DNA from: JAKIWV01 sp963773945
Lineage (GTDB): Archaea; Thermoplasmatota; Thermoplasmata; Lutacidiplasmatales; UBA184
Direction of reading: 5' to 3'
Assembly (NCBI GenBank): GCA_963773945.1
Contig: CAVZDD010000003.1
Span: 62,001 to 126,000 of the forward strand
Length of the DNA: 64,000 bases
Shown here: positions 50,209 to 58,757 of the stretch, in pieces
Layout: each line of letters starts with the position of its first letter
Position numbering within the stretch: position 1 is the stretch's first letter
Made by a program: the position numbers and the translations under genes
Notes under the pieces: generated by a model
What the model was told of the DNA's origin: nothing
What the model saw: the letters and a program-made list of their open reading frames with translations, nothing else
Databases searched by the model: none

Positions 50209-50649
50209 CTACGGGGCCGGATCGGCGAGCCAGTGCTCGAGGGGAGCTCCGGCCCGTTCGGCCGATCGACGGGCCCACCCGGCAAGTCCTTCCACGTGGG
50301 CCACTTCTCCTCGCAAGGCGCGCGAAAGCTTGCGACGGAATTCCGCGTCCACCTGAATTCCCTCTGCAGCCAAGAGTTCGGTCAGCTGGTGAGCCAAATG
50401 TCCTCCCTCACGGTCCCAGTCGGTCAGCACCACGATTCGGTGCCCGGAGTCCGAAAGAGAACGGGTCAGCTGGCTCAGTCCGCGCCCGGAGTGTAGCAGG
50501 ACGACCCGCCCAGTGATCCCCAACCGCTGAAGCGACCGGCGGTCGCGGGCGCCTTCAACGACGACGACCGTGGACGGGTCGTTCGCGTGCAGCAGGAACT
50601 CTTGCCAGAGCTTGAGGAAATCTTCCCACCCCTCGGTGCTCCTATCCAT
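50209..50649 (-). CDS. Toprim-domain protein (UPF0292-like)
   Basis: A 146-aa protein with a single toprim domain: VVVVEGARDRRSLQRLGI (the acidic Glu) and IVVLTDWDREGGHLAHQL (the DxD pair). Toprim domains bind Mg2+ for phosphoryl transfer in primases, topoisomerases and RNase M5-like enzymes. The single-domain archaeal form is of unknown role. ATG 50649 is used. It is divergent from the GINS-like gene, and a promoter region of about 100 bp separates them. Confidence 0.8.
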   Translation of the reverse strand: MDRSTEGWEDFLKLWQEFLLHANDPSTVVVVEGARDRRSLQRLGITGRVVLLHSGRGLSQLTRSLSDSGHRIVVLTDWDREGGHLAHQLTELLAAEGIQVDAEFRRKLSRALRGEVAHVEGLAGWARRSAERAGAPLEHWLADPAP

Positions 50650-50749
50650 CCGAGGTCCTCCGCCCCCTCCCGGTAAGGCCCGTGGGGGGCACTCCCCAGG
50701 TACGGCGCGAAGAACTAAAGCCTCCGCCCTTTCCTCGTCCTTCGACCCC

Positions 50750-51422
50750 ATGGCGGATTACTACACCAAGCTGCTCGAACTTCGACGCTCCGAGGGCTCG
50801 GCCCACGGTCTCTCGAAACTTCCCGTGGATTTCTATCCGCAGACCCGCGCCTACCTGGCCGAACTCAAGTCGACGTTCGAAACGGAGCTGCGGGAAAACC
50901 CCTCTGGCCGGAAGGGCGAGCTGGCCCGACAAACCCACCAGCGGGCGGTCCAGACCGCCCGGGATATCGTAGAGGCGCGGATGATGAAGATCCTCACGGC
51001 CGCGCTTCAGGCCAGTCTTGGCGGCTCCCGGGACCTTCCCAACGCCCTGGCCGAAGAACGGAGCCTGCACGAATCTCTCCTTGGATTCCTGCGTCAACAC
51101 CGGACAGAGGTCGCCCCCTACCTCGAGTCGACCGGTCCCGCTCCCCCGCCTCCCAAGCGGACCAGCCCAACGCCGGCCCAGCCTACCCCAATGGAGTCGA
51201 CGCCCCCACGTTCGATCGTCCTCGATTCCCGAGGCACGGGGGATGTCCAGATCGTCCGCGTGCTTCAGGACAGCCCGAGGGTCGCCCTCGGCTCGGAGAG
51301 CATCGAGCTCCGAGCGCGACGACCTCCTCTCGCTACCGGCCGACGTGGCCCGACTGCTGCTCGACAGTCACGTCGTGGAACCAGTCCACGTCCAGGACCG
51401 ATTCTCGCTGGCGCTACGCTGA
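50750..51422 (+). CDS. GINS complex subunit (Gins51/15-like), frameshifted near its C-terminus
   Basis: Replication protein associated with MCM helicase. The N-terminal A domain is YYTKLLELRRSEGSAHGLSK, LPVDFYPQTRAYLAELKSTF and TARDIVEARMMKILTAAL. The C-terminal B domain is split: the frame ends a readable match with QIVRVLQDSPRVALGSESIE, and a one-base jump near 51312 leads to RDDLLSLPADVARLLLDSHV and VEPVHVQ, ending at TGA 51420-51422. The unshifted frame runs on as meaningless low-complexity residues to 51454. The order of A then B domain points to the Gins51 type. ATG 50750 is 15 bp ahead of the conserved region. Converges on the methyltransferase gene, overlapping 9 bp. Confidence 0.68.
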
Positions 51423-52559
51423 CGGTCCATCGGGCGACAGCTCGAGGACCTTGAACGTCCCGAAGCCGAACAGGAAACTCTTCTGGGCGAGTTGCAACTT
51501 CACGCTCTCAACCGGATCGAGGGTCGCCTGCCATTGGGCCCGGACGTCATTGACGCCCCATCGAACCATGGCTTCGGCGAGGGGACCATAGAATTCCTCC
51601 CGGAACCCGGCGGCGCGGGCCGCCCGTCGGACCCGCGTGAAGTTCACCCAAGCGCTCAGATCGGCGGTTCCGGGTCGCGACAGCGGGTCCACGGGTCGGT
51701 GGTCCCGAATCGCCTCCAACGTGCCCGCCCCGCCCCGTTGCAACAGCAGCTCCTCCTCGTCCCCATAGTCGATCAGAACGGCCCGGCCCCCCACGAAATG
51801 GTCCGCCAATTCGCGGATCCACGCCTCCATCGTAGGGGAGACTTCGAGGACGGCATCGGAGGAAGCTGCTCCCGGCAGATCGGCCGGAGGTTCGGTACGC
51901 CCCGCCGGGCGAAGGTCCGTCCGGAGCGGCCCCTCGGTTGGGACCCTCAGGCCGAGTTCAGCCCATCCATCGGGGGTCTTCTGGAACCGACGGAACGGAA
52001 ACGCGTCGAGGAGCTCGTTCGCGAGGAGGATGCCTCGAAAGGGACCTTCGGACGCGAGCGACGGGGCGAACCGCCAGGGGACCTGGCCCGCCACCGCGAG
52101 GCCGAACTTCCGGTCGATCGCCGCCCGTAGCGACAGGGAACGCTCCACGAGCACGTACTCCCACCCCGCCCCGCCCGTCGAAGAGCGCTCGAGGGCGGTC
52201 CGGACATCGCCGGCCAGCGTCCCGTCCCCGGGACCTACTTCCACGATCGGGAAGCGCGCCGGGGACCCTTCCTGTCGACGGATCTCTTGGAAATGAGACG
52301 CCAGCGTCGCGCCGAAGAGCCCGTGCACGTGGGCGGCGGTGTAGAAATCGCCGGTCCTCCCCAGCCGTGTGGTCGTACGGTCGTAGAATCCGTGTCCGGG
52401 ATCGTAGAGCGCGATCTCCATGAAACGGTCGAACGGAAGAAACCCGTCCTCGTCCGCGGCGGAACGGAGCCGACGCCGGAGCACTGGGTCAACGGGGACG
52501 TCGGCCGTGCCGTCAACGCCGGCCGAGGTTCCCGTGGGTGCGGAATCGTCCGGCCCCAT
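51414..52559 (-). CDS. MidA/NDUFAF7-like S-adenosylmethionine-dependent methyltransferase
   Basis: A 381-aa methyltransferase. The pattern PFDRFMEIALYDPGHGFYDR, RTGDFYTAAHVHGLFGATLA, VEVGPGDGTLAGDVRTALER, ILLANELLDAFPFRRF and VLIDYGDEEELL is that of the MidA/NDUFAF7 family, which in mitochondria methylates an arginine of complex I. The archaeal target is unknown. ATG 52559. It lies 31 bp downstream of the PAC2 gene on the same strand. Confidence 0.88.
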   Translation of the reverse strand: MGPDDSAPTGTSAGVDGTADVPVDPVLRRRLRSAADEDGFLPFDRFMEIALYDPGHGFYDRTTTRLGRTGDFYTAAHVHGLFGATLASHFQEIRRQEGSPARFPIVEVGPGDGTLAGDVRTALERSSTGGAGWEYVLVERSLSLRAAIDRKFGLAVAGQVPWRFAPSLASEGPFRGILLANELLDAFPFRRFQKTPDGWAELGLRVPTEGPLRTDLRPAGRTEPPADLPGAASSDAVLEVSPTMEAWIRELADHFVGGRAVLIDYGDEEELLLQRGGAGTLEAIRDHRPVDPLSRPGTADLSAWVNFTRVRRAARAAGFREEFYGPLAEAMVRWGVNDVRAQWQATLDPVESVKLQLAQKSFLFGFGTFKVLELSPDGPSA

Positions 52560-52590
52560 AGTGACCGCGCGAGGAAGGCGACGGGCGCCC

Positions 52591-53370
52591 TCAGCCGATG
52601 TAACCCAGGTCCTCGCGAGCCTGGGCCGGCGTCTCGGCGGGCCGGGTCGGCTGCTCGGCTTCGCGGAACTTCTGCGCGATACGGTCGATCTCCTTGGCCT
52701 TGTGCTCGAGCTCGGTGAAGTCGATCGTTAGGTTGAGCACTTTGCTGAGCACCCGCAGGACGGCCTCGGCGCTCCGGGGGTCGACGAAATACCCCGAGGT
52801 CTCGCCCATCAGGCAGACGCCTTCCATTCCGTACACGCGTCCGAGACCGAGGAACAAACCACTCGCGCCGATCAAACCGCCGCCGGGGTCGGTGCGGGAG
52901 AAGACCACGCCAAACTTTTTCATCGCCTCGACGCGGCCCTCGGAGGTCGCGGCTCCCAGAACCCGGGGGCCTTCCACGAGATGGCCCTGGGCGAAACCGG
53001 CCAGGGTGTAGACTTCGCGGACACCCATCTGGCCCGCGAGGGCGAGGACCCGGTCGGTCAGTTCGTACTGGCCCTCCGGGGTAATGCCCTGATAATCCCC
53101 GCCCAGCAGGATCAGGTCCCGCTGGTCCGGGCCGTGGGCGCGAACGTACGAGAGGTCGTTCGACACGAGGCGGATCAGGCCTTCCTCGCTCACGTAAACT
53201 TGCGGGGGGAAGAATTTGGAATGGATCCAACCGAACGGAGCCGCGTGGAGCTTTTCTTTGAGGTAGTCGATGGCTAGCTTGCCGACGTTTCCCACCCCCG
53301 GGAGGCCCTCGATGAGGACCGGGTCCTTGAGCGTCACCTGCTCAGTGATGCGGATCAGGACGTCTTCCAT
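52591..53370 (-). CDS. PAC2-family protein (proteasome assembly chaperone-like)
   Basis: A 259-aa protein with the PAC2 pattern: VLIEGLPGVGNVGKLAIDYL, LILLGGDYQGITPEGQYELT, VYTLAGFAQGHLVEGPRVLG, and IGASGLFLGLGRVYGMEGVC, LMGETSGYFVDPRSAEAVLR. In eukaryotes PAC2 helps assemble the proteasome; the archaeal role is unproved. ATG 53370. It may be cotranscribed with the KaiC-like genes upstream, with an 82-bp gap. Confidence 0.85.
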   Translation of the reverse strand: MEDVLIRITEQVTLKDPVLIEGLPGVGNVGKLAIDYLKEKLHAAPFGWIHSKFFPPQVYVSEEGLIRLVSNDLSYVRAHGPDQRDLILLGGDYQGITPEGQYELTDRVLALAGQMGVREVYTLAGFAQGHLVEGPRVLGAATSEGRVEAMKKFGVVFSRTDPGGGLIGASGLFLGLGRVYGMEGVCLMGETSGYFVDPRSAEAVLRVLSKVLNLTIDFTELEHKAKEIDRIAQKFREAEQPTRPAETPAQAREDLGYIG

Positions 53371-53452
53371 CGTCGGCTCCGCCCGAAGGAGCGGAGGACG
53401 ATAGATAACGGTTCGGTAACTGGGAAGTTCCGGTGCGTGGGCGGTCGCCGGC

Positions 53453-54202
53453 TCACGGCGCGACGTGGAACCCGGTTTCGTCGATCGCGAGTTTCCGGAT
53501 CTGCGTATGCTCGGGATGGTTGCGGAGCTTCCGGACTTCCAGCGTGTGTTCGAAGGAGGTGCCGTTCGGTTCGGAGCGCAAGGTGATGCCCAGGTCGGCG
53601 ACGTCCTCGAGCATCGCGCTGGTCCGACTGTCTAGCGACGCCTGTTGCACCGTGACCATCGCCTTGCCGCCCAGCAGCTGGGTCCGGGACCGGATATGGC
53701 GGACCAACGTCACGACCTCGGACACCTCCAGGAGCTCCAGGAGGAAGTCGAGCGAATCGAGGACGAGCCGGAACGGAGAGTCCAGGGTCGCGAGATCGTT
53801 GAGGAACCGGCCCACGAGGCTGTAGGGCGCCAGGGGCACGTCGGGGCGACGCGCGTTCCGGAGATCACCCAGGCGAAGCCCGCGTTCCCGGACCCTCGAT
53901 ACATCCAGCTGGGGCTCGAGGACCCGGCGATAGTAATCGTCGGACAGATTGCCGAACCGGATCGGGTCGGGGTCCCAATGAAATGCGCGGAAGGCATCCT
54001 GGGAGTCCACGGTCCGCTCGGCCGTCGTGTAGTAGAGCACGGGCGTCGAACCGACACCGGCCTGGGCGAACTGCTTCGCAAGCAAATGGGAACCGGAGCC
54101 CGGGGTGCCGATCACGACGATCAGACAGCCCGGTGGAAGGTACGGCGAGAGCCCGGCATCGATATCGGGAATCCCCAACAACGGCTCGTCGGAGGTGGTC
54201 AT
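53453..54202 (-). CDS. KaiC/RecA-like ATPase-fold protein with degenerate Walker A
   Basis: A 249-aa paralogue of the KaiC-like gene at 54788. The P-loop reads VIGTPGSGSHLLAKQFA: Ser-His replaces Lys-Thr, so ATP hydrolysis is doubtful. Downstream features of the RecA fold remain: VLYYTTAERTVDS, RLVLDSLDFLLELLEV (Walker-B-like Asp) and a C-terminal strand region. ATG 54202 overlaps the 54199 gene by 4 bp. Third gene in the chain. It may form a heteromer with its neighbours. Confidence 0.75.
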   Translation of the reverse strand: MTTSDEPLLGIPDIDAGLSPYLPPGCLIVVIGTPGSGSHLLAKQFAQAGVGSTPVLYYTTAERTVDSQDAFRAFHWDPDPIRFGNLSDDYYRRVLEPQLDVSRVRERGLRLGDLRNARRPDVPLAPYSLVGRFLNDLATLDSPFRLVLDSLDFLLELLEVSEVVTLVRHIRSRTQLLGGKAMVTVQQASLDSRTSAMLEDVADLGITLRSEPNGTSFEHTLEVRKLRNHPEHTQIRKLAIDETGFHVAP

Positions 54203-54810
54203 TCGGCCCCGCCAAGCGTGAAGGTCTCGTCGACGACCAGCGAGAGGATCCGGTCGAGTTCCGTCCCCTCGCCTTCCGACGTCGAGAACAGCACCGTGAG
54301 TACCGAGCGAGTTTTCAGATTGTTGACCAAGATGTGGAAGAACTCGGACAACACCTCGGGCGTGTTGTGGACCGCCATCGAGTTCACCGAGTCGATGATC
54401 ACCATGTTCCGCTGGCTCGGGTGCTTCCGAAGGAGGAATTCGATCCGGAGCATGATGCCCTCGAGCATGGTGGGGCTCTCCACGTACGACGCGTTGGGGA
54501 GCACGTTCTGGTAACTCATCATCAGGTGAGAGATTGCATCGACGAACGAGAGTCGGCCCGAGGGGATGTCGAGGGCTTGCAGCAGACTCCAGACGAGCGA
54601 GGCCGGGTTCGTGACCGAGACGTAGATCGTGTGCGAGTTCGTCTCCCCGCCGAGGTCGCGGACCGTGAGCCCGAGGGCGGAGAGATAGTTGTCCGCATAG
54701 TCGCGGGACCCAAGCCGCAAGGCGACAGTGCCCCCGCTCGTGAATGAACGGAGGCGGTCTGCGATCTCGGAGTCCCGCGTCACGGGGTCACCCGGTCTCC
54801 AGCCGGCCAC
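54199..54810 (-). CDS. KaiC/RecA-like fold protein without Walker A
   Basis: A 203-aa paralogue. At the P-loop position the sequence is VALRLGSRDYADNYLSALGL, with no GxxxxGK. It keeps the fold: TIYVSVTNPASLVWSLLQAL, a helix pair, and MVIIDSVNSMAVHNTPEVL (Walker-B-like). Starts at 54810, overlapping the intact KaiC-like gene by 23 bp. It is likely a non-catalytic partner of the KaiC-like ATPase. This pattern of degenerate RecA-like proteins is common in Thermoplasmata and haloarchaea. Confidence 0.7.
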   Translation of the reverse strand: MAGWRPGDPVTRDSEIADRLRSFTSGGTVALRLGSRDYADNYLSALGLTVRDLGGETNSHTIYVSVTNPASLVWSLLQALDIPSGRLSFVDAISHLMMSYQNVLPNASYVESPTMLEGIMLRIEFLLRKHPSQRNMVIIDSVNSMAVHNTPEVLSEFFHILVNNLKTRSVLTVLFSTSEGEGTELDRILSLVVDETFTLGGAE

Positions 54811-55591
54811 CCTTCAGGAACGGGGCCATCAGCATGCCGATCGGGGTGAGTTCGATCACGTACTGGGCGCGGGAGTGGACCGTACCGCGCATCTTGATTA
54901 TCTGCAACACCCGAAGCATATCGCCGCGTCGGCGGACATTCGAGAGCATCACGACGCCGTCTACGATCGCTTCCTCCACCCCGTAGAGCGAATGGACCCC
55001 GGGTACCGCGCCCACTTCCGCGACCATCAAGGAGGTGGTTCCGAGCTCGGAGAAGGCCTGACCCAGCTTCAGAATGAAGTCCCGTGCCTTTTCCTCGCTC
55101 CGGACCCGGAACCCGATCGACGTGAGCGAGTCGACCACCACCCGTCGAGCACCGCTCTCTCGGACGAGGTCTTGGATCGTACGGACGAGGATGTCCACCT
55201 CGCCGGGCTTGAGCTCCTCCCGATTGAGACCGAGGCGGTCGTAAATGATGGGAAGATCCACAATGGTGATCAGGTCATGCTGAACGAGATCCGGCCGGAA
55301 GAATTCGAAAGTGCTGAAGTTCTGCATCAGCTTGCCCGAGGCCTCGGTCACCGAGATGAACAGGCCCTTCTCACCCTTCTCCGCACCCCGAACCAGAAAC
55401 TCGAGGCAGAGCGTTGTCTTCCCCGTGCCAACGCCGCCGGCCATGAGCACCATGTTCCCCCGGGGAATGCCTCCTCCGAGGATGTTGTCCAAGCCCTCGA
55501 TCCCGGTAATGCACCGGTCGACCGACAGATCGTCGGTGGCCGGCGTCGGGCCCGGGCGAGTACCGCTCACGATGATGAGAGCCGGGGCCAT
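54788..55591 (-). CDS. KaiC-like RecA-superfamily ATPase (intact)
   Basis: A 267-aa single-domain KaiC-like ATPase. Walker A is MAGGVGTGKTTLCLEFLV, and the catalytic Glu pair follows in GLFISVTEASGKLMQNF. Walker B is RRVVVDSLTSIGF, and the C-terminal segment IIKMRGTVHSRAQYVIELTP has the HSR-like trans motif. Such proteins act in signalling, motility and transcription in archaea. ATG 55591, divergent from the DUF1697 gene. First in an overlapping chain of three, followed by PAC2. Confidence 0.88.
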   Translation of the reverse strand: MAPALIIVSGTRPGPTPATDDLSVDRCITGIEGLDNILGGGIPRGNMVLMAGGVGTGKTTLCLEFLVRGAEKGEKGLFISVTEASGKLMQNFSTFEFFRPDLVQHDLITIVDLPIIYDRLGLNREELKPGEVDILVRTIQDLVRESGARRVVVDSLTSIGFRVRSEEKARDFILKLGQAFSELGTTSLMVAEVGAVPGVHSLYGVEEAIVDGVVMLSNVRRRGDMLRVLQIIKMRGTVHSRAQYVIELTPIGMLMAPFLKGGRLETG

Positions 55592-55650
55592 GCTAAAATG
55601 CTTATTCCCGATGCGGGGGAGATTCGAGACGGAGGGAGAAGGCCCGAGAG

Positions 55651-56193
55651 ATGCCTACCTACATCGCACTTCTTCGTGCGGTCAACCTGGGCGGGTCCAC
55701 CCAGATCAGCATGGCCGCGCTGAGCAACCTCCTGCGCCGTCGCGGCTACGAACGAGTCGAAACACTCCTCCAATCGGGCAACGTGGTGCTCCGCACCGGG
55801 TTGACGAAAACCGAACTCCTTGAACGTCGACTGAAAGACGACGTATCGAAGGGGCTCGGATTCGAGACCGAGTTTTTCGTTCGGACGGCGGCCGAATGGG
55901 GAGGAATCCTCGCGTCAAATCCCTTTCCCGCGGAGGCCCGGGCAGACCCCGGACGTCTCGTCGTCACGCTTTTGAAATCGGCTCCGACGAGTATACAATG
56001 GAAAGCCCTGCAGGAATCGATCAAGGGCCGGGAACGAATCCAGGCCGCCGGGAACCATGCCTATATCGTCTATCCGGACGGCCAAGGCCGTTCCAAGCTC
56101 ACCGTACCCCTCATCGAACGAAAGTTGGGGGCCCGGTCAACGAGCCGCAACTGGAACACGGTCCAAAGATTGGACCGACTCGCCGCTGTGTGA
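55651..56193 (+). CDS. DUF1697-family protein
   Basis: A 180-aa protein with the DUF1697 pattern: YIALLRAVNLGGSTQISMAA, GYERVETLLQSGNVVLR, FVRTAAEWGGILASNPF, HAYIVYPDGQGRSKLT and SRNWNTVQRL. No biochemical function is established for the family. ATG 55651, 60 bp from the KaiC-like start on the other strand. Stands alone. Confidence 0.88.
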   Translation: MPTYIALLRAVNLGGSTQISMAALSNLLRRRGYERVETLLQSGNVVLRTGLTKTELLERRLKDDVSKGLGFETEFFVRTAAEWGGILASNPFPAEARADPGRLVVTLLKSAPTSIQWKALQESIKGRERIQAAGNHAYIVYPDGQGRSKLTVPLIERKLGARSTSRNWNTVQRLDRLAAV

Positions 56194-56242
56194 TCTCGCC
56201 CCGCCGACGGAAAGTGCGCCTCTGACTTCGGGAGCACCGAGG

Positions 56243-58624
56243 TCACGCGCCGATCGGATGGTCGGGGCCCCGGATTTCCTCGGCGAGGACCTGGGCGAGA
56301 CGGTCTCGGGAGACGACCCAAAAACTCCCCTCGCCATCCCTGCCCGTCCGGAGCAGAGCTCCTGAAGTGGAGAGGAAACGTCCCCCCGACCGAACCCAAC
56401 GGTCTGCCGCGTCGGGGTCGCTGGACCAACGGGACCGTAGGTCTGCCAGTCGCACGGTGAGCTCGGATCGGTCCCCTCCGGACTGAACTAACTCCCTCAA
56501 CGCGGCAAGGAACGGAGTCGTTTCTAGCGGGGGTGGGCACTCCGCTGAGGTCCCAGGCGGCTCCGAATTGACGTTGAGCGGTGCGATCGCACCCTCCGAC
56601 CGTGCCTCGGGGGTTCGGGCAACGATCCGGGGGGCGAACCGAGCCGGATCACCGCCCCGCACGATCGGTGCCCGAAGGTGGATCCAGTGGGTTTCTGTGC
56701 CCTTGTCGATCAAAACCGCCGCCTCGCCCTTCGCCAGACGCATGACCCGTTCGGGGGCAAGATGGGGCACCCACCGCCCGACCTGTCGCGCATCGTCCGG
56801 ATCCCCCCGGAACAGCACCAGGTCCGCGGAGTTCGTCATGAATGCGTCCCGGACCGACTCGGGGAAGGACCCGAGGGATTGCGTCGCGGCCCAGACATGG
56901 AGGTTGAAGCGCCGACCGAGACGCAGCATCTCTGCGACGCTGTCGTGGGCGTACCACTGCGCCTCATCCAAAATGAGGAACGTCTTGGGGGATTCACGTC
57001 GCCCGAGGACGGCATTCCAGACGAGGGCGAGAATGATCGCCAGAAGGAATCGCGAGACGGATTCGCCCACCTGGGGAGCGTCCCCGGAGATCACTGTGGT
57101 TCGATGGGAGAGAACCGCCGAAGAGACGGACCAGGAGGGGACCTCCGAATCGAGCATCTCCCGGAGGACCTCGCTCCGCGTGATCTCGGAGAGCAGACGA
57201 CGGGCGCCGTCACCATCTTGTGGGGTGTTGTCTATCCGGCGACGGACCTCGCTGACGGCTTCCCGAGCCGTCCCCGGCACAGACCGAAATGAAAATCCTC
57301 CGGGAGTCAGGAGGCGTTCCGCCAACGCCAGTGAAGCGCCGGGCCAGTAACTGGCGGCACGGAGCGCCTGAAACAGCATCTCCTCCAGTCGAGGCCCCCA
57401 GAACGACGATTCGGCGTACCGTCCAGCCCGAACGCGACGCAGAGATGCGACGACGTCGGCCAAAAGACGGTCGCGACGGGCTGGATTCCCCTCTCCGCTC
57501 GATGCAATCTCTCGAAGGACGTTCACAGAAAGCCCGGGGAACGCGGGGGAGACCCACGAGACGTCAGTTGAGCGAGCCCCCGACAGCCCGGTCAGAAAAT
57601 CTCGAGCGGTGTCACCGATGGGATCGAAGAGTATGACCGACCCCCACCGAGCGGCTTGCCAAGCGAGGCGCACGACGAGGGAACTTTTTCCCATCCCAGT
57701 CTCGCCGAGAATCAGGAGATGGCGGCCTTGACCGGGGTCGACAGGTAGACCCACCGACGTCGCGCTCAGGTCACGTCCCAGCCAAAGGCGGCCACGTCCG
57801 GGCGAATCGACGCCCCGACACGAAAACATGTTGGAAGAGGGAGGAGGAAACAGACCGACGAGCTCAGCCTCGGTTAGGACGGACCCGGGTCGGAGGCGCG
57901 ACACGGGGGAGAGCAAGGGTCGGCAGACGAACCGGTTCCCCCCGTCGAGGTGCGAGGCAATTTCAAGCAGCCGAGCCACGCGGGCGGACGCGTCGCGACC
58001 GACGAGTCCCGCGGCACTTCGGACCCGTCCGTCGACTCGCCATCGGAGTCCGGTGCGCCTCGCATCTTGACGATCCTGAAGCGCTCGTTCGGGAAGACTG
58101 CGCATCCGGGTGTCCGGAAGGGGAGTTCCGCTTGAGCGGGCTGGAGGCGGCTCGTGCACAGGAGGTCCGGAATCTGGCCGAAGGTCCCAGTCTATGCTGA
58201 CGCCCGCTCGCGCGGTCGATAGCTCCGCCAGGACCACTTCGCACCAGGGGGACTCGTCGAACGGTGCGGGAAACGGAAGTTCAGCGCTTCCGCTGGTGTA
58301 GATTCCGAGGCCCGCCCATGCTCCGATCGGCAGACCTGGGCCGGCGGAGTTTTGCCATTGCCCGAGCTCGTACGCCGTCGAGAGACCGAACTGCATCCAG
58401 CGGGCTCCGATACCGCCTGGCACCGTAACGCTGACAAGTTCCATCGGATCCGACGACCACTGCAGGTGGATCGGAATCCCGAGGCCGTGCGCGCCGCGCA
58501 GGGCGCGACGTAATCGGCCGGTGAACAATCGAAGTTCCTCGGGCGAGGGCAGGGAAGGGACCGGACGGAACCGGTAAATGTGCATATCCCCGACATGTTG
58601 CACGTGAGGTTCCCCCGTCCACAA
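56243..58624 (-). CDS. HerA/VirB4/DUF87-like ATPase (FtsK-HerA superfamily)
   Basis: A 793-aa ATPase. Walker A is HLLILGETGMGKSSLVVRLA (about residues 307-314) and Walker B KTFLILDEAQWYAHD (about 549-555), followed by RRFNLHVWAATQSLGSFPES, which is a typical HerA/VirB4 sensor segment. The first 290 residues are not a recognised domain. The enzyme probably pumps DNA or a protein substrate, as in conjugation or DNA-end processing. No other secretion or mobility genes are nearby, and there is no NurA/Mre11 partner. TTG 58624 is the start; ATG 58585 is an alternative. Confidence 0.8.
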   Translation of the reverse strand: MWTGEPHVQHVGDMHIYRFRPVPSLPSPEELRLFTGRLRRALRGAHGLGIPIHLQWSSDPMELVSVTVPGGIGARWMQFGLSTAYELGQWQNSAGPGLPIGAWAGLGIYTSGSAELPFPAPFDESPWCEVVLAELSTARAGVSIDWDLRPDSGPPVHEPPPARSSGTPLPDTRMRSLPERALQDRQDARRTGLRWRVDGRVRSAAGLVGRDASARVARLLEIASHLDGGNRFVCRPLLSPVSRLRPGSVLTEAELVGLFPPPSSNMFSCRGVDSPGRGRLWLGRDLSATSVGLPVDPGQGRHLLILGETGMGKSSLVVRLAWQAARWGSVILFDPIGDTARDFLTGLSGARSTDVSWVSPAFPGLSVNVLREIASSGEGNPARRDRLLADVVASLRRVRAGRYAESSFWGPRLEEMLFQALRAASYWPGASLALAERLLTPGGFSFRSVPGTAREAVSEVRRRIDNTPQDGDGARRLLSEITRSEVLREMLDSEVPSWSVSSAVLSHRTTVISGDAPQVGESVSRFLLAIILALVWNAVLGRRESPKTFLILDEAQWYAHDSVAEMLRLGRRFNLHVWAATQSLGSFPESVRDAFMTNSADLVLFRGDPDDARQVGRWVPHLAPERVMRLAKGEAAVLIDKGTETHWIHLRAPIVRGGDPARFAPRIVARTPEARSEGAIAPLNVNSEPPGTSAECPPPLETTPFLAALRELVQSGGDRSELTVRLADLRSRWSSDPDAADRWVRSGGRFLSTSGALLRTGRDGEGSFWVVSRDRLAQVLAEEIRGPDHPIGA

Positions 58625-58757
58625 TGCGGGCAGGACGGTTCCGCCTTAAGCCGATAGTGAACGCTGAACGTCGCCCGACCGTCGGCGGTCGTCGTACATC
58701 GGGCGGCGAGTTATCGTCAAGTAGCGCCCTCGGTCCTCGGGCCCGGGTCATTCCGAG

